DNA from: Gemmatimonadaceae bacterium
GTDB taxonomy: Bacteria; Gemmatimonadota; Gemmatimonadetes; Gemmatimonadales; Gemmatimonadaceae
Assembly (NCBI GenBank): GCA_014378185.1
Contig: JACMOE010000149.1
Location: 1-12,049, forward strand
Length of the DNA: 12,049 nucleotides
Reading direction: 5' to 3'
The notes beneath the pieces were generated by a model, which was not told the origin of the DNA, made no database searches, and saw only the letters and a program-made list of their open reading frames with translations. This document shows, one piece after another, positions 7,655-12,049 of this stretch. Every line of letters begins with the position of its first letter. Position 1 is the first letter of the stretch. The position numbers were made by a program, and so were the translations under genes.

Positions 7655-7748
7655 ACCACAGGGGTACGCAGAGGTACGCAGAGGACTGCAGAGTCAGCAC
7701 TTGTAAATCCTTTGCTGTCCTCCGCGTCCCTCTGCGTACCTCTGTGGT
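7655..7748. repeat. Large imperfect inverted repeat built from 10-bp units; likely bidirectional terminator
   Basis: Arms 7655-7686 and 7717-7748 pair at 29 of 32 positions. The mismatches are at 7662/7741 (a G-U pair in RNA), 7675/7728 and 7680/7723. The loop is 30 bases (7687-7716). The left arm carries a 10-base tandem unit: GGTACGCAGA at 7663 and again at 7673, then GGACTGCAGA at 7683. Outside the arms, ACTGCA (7637-7642) and TGCAGT (7752-7757) could extend the stem. It lies between the ends of two convergent genes, so it could stop transcription from both sides, although there is no U-tract. ACCACAGAGG-like repeats recur in intergenic regions of several environmental bacterial groups (recalled, not checked), so this may be one copy of a genome-wide family. 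Confidence 0.85.
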
Positions 7749-7772
7749 TGATGCAGTTGTCGCCAAGGCCAT

Positions 7773-9041
7773 CTAATCATCCGCCATGGCACGCTGCGTC
7801 TCCGGCATCGCCACATACACCGTGAGCGAAATGGCAACGCACACCGTCACATACCAGAAATACCACGCCTCATGGCCCGCGCTCTTGGCCCACAGCGCGA
7901 TGTACTCCGCTGTTCCACCGAAAATGGCCACGGTCACCGCATAGGGCAGCGCAACGCCGAGCGCACGAATTTCCGTGGGAAACAGCTCGGCTTTCACCAC
8001 CGCGTTGATGGCGGTGTAGCCACTCACCGCGAGGAGCGCGGCCATCAGCAGCAGGAAGGCAGTCGTCATGTCATGCGTGGCGGCGAGCGCCGTGAGCACC
8101 GGCACCGTGCCGAGAGTGCCGAGCACGCCAAAGGCGATGAGCACCGGGCGTCGCCCGATGCGATCGGACACGTAGCCCACCACGGGCTGGATGAGCATGA
8201 ACACCAGGAGTGTCAGCGCCGAGATGCGCGATGCGTCCGCCTTGCTCCAGCCCGCAGTGTTGACGAGGAATTTCTGCGCGTACGTCGTGAAGGTATAGAA
8301 CGCCACCGTGCCACCCGCGGTGAGGCCCACCACCGTCGCAATTTGCCGAGGATAGCGGAGCAGCTCGGCCAGTCGCGCCCGCGATGAAGTCGCTGCCTCG
8401 TTGGCGGCCACGGCGCGAAACGATGGTGTTTCCTCGATGCCGCGGCGGAGCCACAGCGCCGCGATAGCGAGGGCTCCGCCAATCGCGAACGGAATGCGCC
8501 AGGCCCACGCCTCGAGTGCCGCGGAACCCAACTGGCGTTGGAGCACCAGCAGTACGCTGAGGGCGATGAGTTGTCCGCTGATGAGCGTGACGTACTGGAA
8601 GCTGGAGTAGAAGCCGCGGAGCCGCTGGCCGGCCATCTCGCTCAGGTATGTCGCGCTTGCGCCGTATTCGCCACCGACGCTCAACCCCTGCAGCAGTCGT
8701 GCGATCACGAGCAGCACCGGTGCGGCCACGCCGATGCGCGCATACCCAGGTGTGACCGCGATCATCAGCGAGCCCGCACACATCAGCAGCACGGAAATGC
8801 TGAGCGCCGCTCGGCGACCATGTCGGTCTGCGTAGCGGCCCATGAGCCAGCCCCCCACCGGCCGCATCAGGAATCCCACCGCGAACACCGCGGCTGCGTT
8901 GAGGAGTTGAGCTGTCTGGCTCGCTGGCGGAAAGAACACCTTGGCGAAATAGAGCGAGAAGGCCGAGTAGACGTACCAGTCGTACCACTCGACGAGGTTG
9001 CCCACGGAGCCGCCGAAGATGGATTTGAGGCGGTGATTCAT
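7773..9041 (-). CDS. kgtP: KgtP-like MFS metabolite:H+ symporter (probable 2-oxoglutarate permease)
   Basis: A 422-residue, 12-helix major facilitator of the metabolite:H+ symporter family. It follows E. coli KgtP (2-oxoglutarate permease) closely along its length as I recall it. Landmarks are GNLVEWYDWYVYSAFSLYFA at helix 1, GFLMRPVGGWLMGRYADRHG (the MFS signature loop between helices 2 and 3), ARLLQGLSVGGEYGASATYL at helix 4, RGFYSSFQYVTLISGQLIAL, FYTFTTYAQKFLVNTAGWSK, and FGGTAEYIALWAKS near the C-terminus. Shikimate, proline/betaine and citrate symporters are related, but the YTFTTYxQKxLVNTAG and AEYxAL segments favour KgtP. The start ATG 9041 is fixed by the family N-terminus and overlaps the stop of the upstream hydrolase by 4 bases, so the two are co-transcribed. 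The pair may serve uptake and breakdown of an organic acid, but that is inference. Confidence 0.85.
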   Translation of the reverse strand: MNHRLKSIFGGSVGNLVEWYDWYVYSAFSLYFAKVFFPPASQTAQLLNAAAVFAVGFLMRPVGGWLMGRYADRHGRRAALSISVLLMCAGSLMIAVTPGYARIGVAAPVLLVIARLLQGLSVGGEYGASATYLSEMAGQRLRGFYSSFQYVTLISGQLIALSVLLVLQRQLGSAALEAWAWRIPFAIGGALAIAALWLRRGIEETPSFRAVAANEAATSSRARLAELLRYPRQIATVVGLTAGGTVAFYTFTTYAQKFLVNTAGWSKADASRISALTLLVFMLIQPVVGYVSDRIGRRPVLIAFGVLGTLGTVPVLTALAATHDMTTAFLLLMAALLAVSGYTAINAVVKAELFPTEIRALGVALPYAVTVAIFGGTAEYIALWAKSAGHEAWYFWYVTVCVAISLTVYVAMPETQRAMADD

Positions 9042-9856
9042 CGAGGCAATGCTCGCCTGCGGAGGGAAGCCGCGAAGCCGCTGATGAGGGACGCAAAGGT
9101 CACGGGATCGGCATAGGGTAGCGCGTGTGCCGCGGTGGCAACGATGGACAGGGTGCCACCTGCGGCGCCCGGTGACGAGATGCCGACCAGCCGCGCCGCC
9201 TCCGTGGACCACGCCACGGTCACGACCGGATCGCGCGCTCCGCACACGATCAGCACGGGCACCGTGATGTCGGGCAGCTTTTCCTCGATGTGGTCAGCGA
9301 GGGCATGGTTGAGAGTGGCCAGGAGCCGAAGTGGCCGCGCACGCAGGTAATCACGGAGGACGATGAGGGCCAATCGCCACGGCTCGAACGGAATGTCGGC
9401 GATCACGCGCCAGAGTTGTCCGAACACGGTCCGATGTGCCGGATCCATCGTGGGTGCGTTGAGTACCAGTCCGACGACGCGCGCCGGGTATCGCATCGTC
9501 AGTTCCACAATCACCTGACAGCCGTACGAATTGGCGATGAATACCGCTGGCCCGATGCCTCGCACAACGAGCCACGCAACCAGCGCATCGGCAAGGCCTG
9601 TGGTGTCGAGCGCCCTCGGCGGCGTGCCGCTCCGCCCGAATCCGGGCAGGTCCAGGCCAGCGACAGCGTGCGTCGCCGTGAGTTGCCGCATCGTGGGTTC
9701 GAGATATCGTGTCGAAACGCCCAGTCCATGCACGAATACCAGCGGCGGCGCATCACTCACTTCACGACGCGAGGACACGAGCGCGTGAATGGACACGCCG
9801 TCCACGACGTCGCGCACGGACACGAGAGGCTCTGCTGTGGACACCGCGGTCGGCAT
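9038..9856 (-). CDS. Alpha/beta hydrolase
   Basis: A 272-residue cytoplasmic alpha/beta-hydrolase-fold enzyme without a signal peptide. The fold is clear: LVFVHGLGVSTRYL (HG at about residues 43-44, oxyanion loop), then GLDLPGFGRSGTPP, the nucleophile elbow FIANSYGCQV with Ser110, IVCGARDPVV with acid Asp209, and TAAHALPYADP with His244. The elbow reads A-x-S-x-G where G-x-S-x-G is common, a tolerated variation. The substrate cannot be told from sequence; esterases, C-C hydrolases and haloperoxidase-like members share these motifs. ATG 9856 starts just before a natural N-terminus; the frame runs further upstream without a better start. Its stop overlaps the kgtP start (ATGA). A short gap of 49 bases separates it from the LOG gene upstream. 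Confidence 0.85.
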   Translation of the reverse strand: MPTAVSTAEPLVSVRDVVDGVSIHALVSSRREVSDAPPLVFVHGLGVSTRYLEPTMRQLTATHAVAGLDLPGFGRSGTPPRALDTTGLADALVAWLVVRGIGPAVFIANSYGCQVIVELTMRYPARVVGLVLNAPTMDPAHRTVFGQLWRVIADIPFEPWRLALIVLRDYLRARPLRLLATLNHALADHIEEKLPDITVPVLIVCGARDPVVTVAWSTEAARLVGISSPGAAGGTLSIVATAAHALPYADPVTFASLISGFAASLRRRALPR

Positions 9857-9863
9857 ACCGCGC

Positions 9864-9872
9864 ACTATATCA
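9864..9872 (-). promoter_or_regulatory. Candidate extended -10 promoter for the alpha/beta hydrolase (leaderless mRNA)
   Basis: On the minus strand TGATATAGT forms an extended -10 element (TGn plus TATAGT). Seven bases separate it from the ATG at 9856, so transcription would begin at or next to the start codon. No clear -35 or Shine-Dalgarno sequence is seen, which fits a leaderless transcript. The gene could also be read through from the LOG gene. Confidence 0.4.
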
Positions 9873-9905
9873 GCACGCAGCGAATCGCGCCTCCCAGCGC
9901 CCGAA

Positions 9906-10493
9906 TCAGGTGCCGCTCTTTTCCATCCAGCGCGGCAGCGCCGGCGGCGACATGGCCTCCATACGTGCAATCAGCGCGCTCGGCACCGTATCCACCACCA
10001 ACAGGCCACGGTACTCCGGCCGGATGAAACCCTCGCTCACCGCATGATCGAGGAACGTGAGCAACGGCGCGAAGAACCCGTTGACCTCGAACAATCCATA
10101 CGGCTTGCGGTGCAGGCCGAGCTGGCCCCACGTCCAGATCTCGAACAGCTCCTCCATTGTGCCCAGGCCACCCGGCATGGCGAGAAACCCATCCGACAGC
10201 TCGGCGAGCAACGCTTTCCGCTCGTGCATCGACGCCACGACATGCAGCTCCGTGAGCCCCGTGTGCGCCACCTCGAAGTCCACCAGGTGCTTCGGCATGA
10301 TCCCGATGACCTCGCCGCCCGCACCCAATGCTCCTTCCGCCAGCGCCCCCATCAAGCCGGTGCGACCCCCGCCGTAGATCACCCGGCGACCGGTCTCCGC
10401 CAGGTAGCGCCCCATCGCATTGGCCTGCTGTACATACACCGGGTTCGCACCCGGACTCGCAGCACAGAACACGCACACCGTCTTCAGGATCAA
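9906..10493 (-). CDS. LOG-family nucleotide 5'-monophosphate phosphoribohydrolase (TIGR00730 type)
   Basis: A 195-residue cytosolic protein of the LOG (Lonely Guy) family. It carries the two hallmark motifs: PGGLGTMEE (residues 107-115) and the preceding RK pair (Arg92-Lys93), along with YGGGRTGLMGALAEGAL near residues 40-56. Family members remove ribose 5-phosphate from nucleoside 5'-monophosphates, including cytokinin precursors and AMP. Older databases call them lysine decarboxylases, which is a misannotation. The start is TTG 10493, giving MILKTVCVFCAASPGA, which lines up with the usual family N-terminus. A second TTG at 10553 would add 20 residues that look unlike the family. Neither has a good ribosome binding site. 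It lies 90 bases after the metallopeptidase gene and 49 before the hydrolase, so an operon is possible. Confidence 0.9.
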   Translation of the reverse strand: MILKTVCVFCAASPGANPVYVQQANAMGRYLAETGRRVIYGGGRTGLMGALAEGALGAGGEVIGIMPKHLVDFEVAHTGLTELHVVASMHERKALLAELSDGFLAMPGGLGTMEELFEIWTWGQLGLHRKPYGLFEVNGFFAPLLTFLDHAVSEGFIRPEYRGLLVVDTVPSALIARMEAMSPPALPRWMEKSGT

Positions 10494-10583
10494 CTGTCGA
10501 TTCGCTGGAGGAGAAGAATGCCGGACATCGGCGCCATCGCGGCGCGACGCCAACTCCCAAGCTACGCAGTAGTCGTGGGTCCG

Positions 10584-11333
10584 CTACCTGAACACCGACA
10601 GGCACGCCGGCGCTCCGCCCTCGTAGCCCGCGCTGAAGTTCCCCTGCCGCTGTTCGCGCGTGCCGTGCCCCATGATGGCGGCGCGGCGCGCGATGCGGTT
10701 GTCGATCTGCTGATAGCCGGTGAACTGCGGGGTCGGATCGCCAGCCGCGGCAAGACCGAAGAATGCCTCCTCGAGGTCTCCCTTCTCGAGGTTGCCGTCA
10801 CGCGCGCTCCGCTGGGCAAATGCGCCGGCGAGACAGTCCGCCGTCGCCTCGTTCTCGTAGGGAATTCGCGAAGACTGGCCGAGCTGGATGGCCACTGCGT
10901 GCCCCATCTCGTGCGCAATGATGCCGACGGCCGCCATGTCGCCATCCGTGCCCAGTTCGGCGGCGGCCGCCTTTGCCTGGCGGGCGACGAACACTTCGTC
11001 GAAGTAGATGGTGTTCAGCTCGGGGCAGTACTGCGCGTTGCTGGCGGGCAGGATGCCGCACTCGCTGCGCACGTTACCGCGGTACCGCACGATGCCTGGG
11101 GCCACGAATCGCGCACCGAGACGTCTGAAGTCGGCGCTCCACATGGAAATGAGTGCGCCATACGCCATGGCGATCTTCTGGTTGGAAGCCGTGACGTCCG
11201 TCTCGGTGACGTCAGCCGAGGCGAGTGCGGGGGGCGTGCGGATCGGCGTCGCATGGGCGGACAAGGCGCTCGATACGACGAGGAGTGCCGCAAGCCCGGC
11301 ATGGCGGGCTGACCGTACAGTGAAAAGGCGCAT
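10584..11333 (-). CDS. Secreted YpfJ-like neutral zinc metallopeptidase (PF04228 type)
   Basis: A 249-residue exported protein. The N-terminus RLFTVRSARHAGLAALLVVS then SALSAHA is a good signal peptide, cut near residue 27. The active-site region reads GIIAHEMGHAVAIQLG (His141, Glu142, His145) with the third zinc ligand in ENEATADCLAGAF (Glu162 or nearby Asp166). Upstream, CGILPASNAQYCPELNTIYF matches the C-G...Y-C-P...I-Y-x-D pattern of the putative neutral zinc metallopeptidase family typified by E. coli YpfJ. Two cysteines there may form a disulfide. ATG 11333 is chosen because GGAGG lies six bases upstream and the signal peptide begins there; ATG 11360 is less likely. The substrate is unknown. 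The gene is divergent from blaI and shares its control region. Confidence 0.88.
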   Translation of the reverse strand: MRLFTVRSARHAGLAALLVVSSALSAHATPIRTPPALASADVTETDVTASNQKIAMAYGALISMWSADFRRLGARFVAPGIVRYRGNVRSECGILPASNAQYCPELNTIYFDEVFVARQAKAAAAELGTDGDMAAVGIIAHEMGHAVAIQLGQSSRIPYENEATADCLAGAFAQRSARDGNLEKGDLEEAFFGLAAAGDPTPQFTGYQQIDNRIARRAAIMGHGTREQRQGNFSAGYEGGAPACLSVFR

Positions 11334-11339
11334 GATGTA

Positions 11340-11344
11340 CCTCC
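11340..11344 (-). promoter_or_regulatory. Ribosome binding site of the metallopeptidase gene
   Basis: GGAGG on the minus strand, six bases before ATG 11333. It decides that start over the in-frame ATG at 11360. Confidence 0.75.
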
Positions 11345-11401
11345 ACGTACTGATACCCATTCAGGCGCGGTTGGTTCGCTATGCCGCTGCGCCGCGGATG
11401 A

Positions 11402-11417
11402 TACTATAGGCATAGTT
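11402..11417. promoter_or_regulatory. Candidate BlaI/MecI-type operator 1
   Basis: TACTATAGGCATAGTT contains the perfect inverted pair ACTAT/ATAGT with a 4-base spacer. It resembles the BlaI/MecI operator consensus (TACTA, about six bases, TAGTA). It overlaps the first bases of the -35 element of the blaI promoter and is about 70 bases upstream of the divergent metallopeptidase start. Confidence 0.6.
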
Positions 11418-11444
11418 GACAGGACGCCCTGGTCTTCATATGCT
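11416..11444 (+). promoter_or_regulatory. Sigma-70-type promoter of the blaI-M56 operon
   Basis: TTGACA (11416-11421, full consensus) and TATGCT (11439-11444) are separated by 17 bases. Transcription would begin near 11450, about 25 bases before ATG 11476. Both boxes touch or overlap the operator candidates. Confidence 0.75.
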
Positions 11445-11459
11445 ACTATGCACCTAGTA
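11444..11459. promoter_or_regulatory. Candidate BlaI/MecI-type operator 2
   Basis: TACTATGCACCTAGTA has perfect TACTA/TAGTA arms around a 6-base centre. It begins at the last base of the -10 box and covers the expected transcription start. Its centre is 42 bases from that of operator 1, about four turns of the helix, so two repressor dimers would sit on the same face. Confidence 0.7.
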
Positions 11460-11462
11460 CAT

Positions 11463-11467
11463 GGAGG
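11463..11467 (+). promoter_or_regulatory. Ribosome binding site that sets the blaI start
   Basis: GGAGG lies eight bases before ATG 11476. The upstream in-frame ATG at 11461 overlaps this site and has no Shine-Dalgarno sequence of its own, so 11476 is the likelier start. Confidence 0.75.
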
Positions 11468-11475
11468 CGATCATC

Positions 11476-11856
11476 ATGGATGCTGTTACACTCGGCGAGC
11501 GTGAGCTCGATGTCATGACCATCCTCTGGCAACGGAGCTCAGGCACCGTCGCAGAGGTGCAGGAGGCATTGAGCGTCACCCTGGCTTACACGACCGTGCT
11601 CACCATGCTGCGGAATCTCGAAGCCAAAGGCTTCGTACGTCGTGAGGAAGAGGGGCGCGCGCACCGCTACTTCCCAAAGGTGAAGCAACGTGCCGAGCAG
11701 CGGCGGGCGCTCCGCCGCCTGATCGACACGCTCTTCCTTGGATCGCCGGAAGCACTGTTGTCGCAATTGGTGGACGACCACGCTCTCTCACCCACCGAGC
11801 TCCGTCGCATCGCGAAAAAGCTTGTCGCCGCACGCGACGAGGAGGACACGCCATGA
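11476..11856 (+). CDS. blaI: BlaI/MecI/CopY-family transcriptional repressor
   Basis: A 126-residue winged-helix repressor. The N-terminus reads LGERELDVMTILWQRSSGTV, followed by the recognition-helix region LAYTTVLTMLRNLEAKGFV and a wing RREEEGRAHRYFP, all typical of the family. The C-terminal half (about 70-126) is helical and would dimerise. Length matches BlaI (about 126). Members bind TACTA-type palindromes as dimers and are inactivated when an M56 membrane peptidase senses a signal and leads to their cleavage. Here the downstream gene is such a peptidase, starting by an ATGA overlap. Two operators flank its own promoter, so it probably represses itself. The regulated target need not be a beta-lactamase; many environmental BlaI homologues control other genes. 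Confidence 0.92.
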   Translation: MDAVTLGERELDVMTILWQRSSGTVAEVQEALSVTLAYTTVLTMLRNLEAKGFVRREEEGRAHRYFPKVKQRAEQRRALRRLIDTLFLGSPEALLSQLVDDHALSPTELRRIAKKLVAARDEEDTP

Positions 11857-12049
11857 TCGCCACATGGATGTTGTCGTCGGTCGTCTTCACCACCCTCCTG
11901 GGTATCGCGGCCATGTGTGCGGAGTGGGGGCTGCGGAGTGCGCGGCGCGCCACGCGGTGGCCATGGCTGCTGGCGCTCGCTGCCGGGACGATATGGCCCG
12001 TCGCGGTACCTGTCGCCCGTCGCTACCTGGCGTCGGACTTGTCGACGCG
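11853..12049 (+). CDS. M56-family (BlaR1/MecR1-like) membrane peptidase sensor, N-terminal part
   Basis: Only the first 65 codons are in the window; the gene runs off the right edge. ATG 11853 overlaps the blaI stop as ATGA and has GGAGG seven bases upstream (11841-11845). The visible part holds one hydrophobic helix (about residues 7-22, LSSVVFTTLLGIAAMC), a basic loop (LRSARRATR), and a second hydrophobic segment WPWLLALAAGTIWPVAVPVA. This is the usual beginning of BlaR1/MecR1-type M56 peptidases, which start with several membrane helices before the HExxH site. The catalytic site lies outside the window, so the call rests on context (a BlaI repressor directly upstream) and the helix pattern. 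Confidence 0.8.
   Translation, partial: MIATWMLSSVVFTTLLGIAAMCAEWGLRSARRATRWPWLLALAAGTIWPVAVPVARRYLASDLST

Noticed and set aside
9042..9245. N-terminal extension of the KgtP-like protein by 68 residues
   Set aside because: The extension overlaps the hydrolase coding sequence and is Arg/His-rich; the family N-terminus begins just after ATG 9041.
9789..11312. A 507-codon open frame on the + strand across the hydrolase, LOG and metallopeptidase genes
   Set aside because: It lies opposite three genes with clear family motifs, and its translation is Arg/His-rich with no recognisable domain; it is a high-GC antisense artefact.
11461..11475. ATG 11461 as the blaI start
   Set aside because: It has no Shine-Dalgarno sequence and overlaps the GGAGG that serves ATG 11476; the shorter form has the usual BlaI length.
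1..12049. CRISPR arrays, tRNA or rRNA genes, insertion sequences, prophage genes
   Set aside because: None was recognised on either strand by reading; the only repeat structure is the hairpin near 7655-7748.

Overview
The window is high-GC bacterial DNA that is densely coding. Two things fit Gemmatimonadota or another high-GC environmental Gram-negative phylum: a compact type II secretion (T2SS) operon in an unusual gene order, and a BlaI/M56-peptidase pair. This placement is an inference; there is no rRNA or other marker gene in the window.

Left two thirds (1-7627, + strand): one long T2SS operon read as gspH (3' end only), gspI, gspJ, gspK, gspL, gspM, a short gspC-like gene, gspD and gspE. 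Most junctions are 4-base ATGA or GTGA stop/start overlaps, so translation is probably coupled from end to end. H, I, J and K are minor pseudopilins. L, M and C form the inner-membrane assembly platform. D is the outer-membrane secretin and E is the cytoplasmic ATPase. gspF, gspG and the prepilin peptidase are not visible and may lie upstream of position 1 or elsewhere. The order is a permutation of the classical C-D-E-F-G-H-I-J-K-L-M order. GspC has only a transmembrane helix and an HR-like domain, and GspD has fewer periplasmic N domains than classical secretins, so the periplasmic part of this machine looks small.

7628-7772: a gap between convergent genes that holds a large imperfect inverted repeat built from 10-bp units. 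It is both a likely bidirectional terminator and a candidate dispersed repeat.

7773-11333 (- strand): four genes facing the T2SS operon. In transcription order they are a secreted YpfJ-like zinc metallopeptidase, a LOG-family nucleotide phosphoribohydrolase, an alpha/beta hydrolase, and a KgtP-like 2-oxoacid/H+ symporter. The last two overlap by 4 bases. The hydrolase may also have its own promoter producing a leaderless mRNA.

11334-12049: a divergent control region, then a BlaI/MecI-type repressor gene and the first 65 codons of an M56 (BlaR1/MecR1-like) membrane peptidase on the + strand. Two TACTA...TAGTA-type operator candidates bracket a near-consensus sigma-70 promoter, a clear layout for autorepression. 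No beta-lactamase gene is visible. The divergent neighbour is the secreted metallopeptidase.

No RNA genes, CRISPR arrays, insertion sequences or phage genes were seen. No clearly new biological system is evident. The points most worth a second look are the permuted, reduced T2SS, the inverted repeat, and the BlaI operator region beside a protease.
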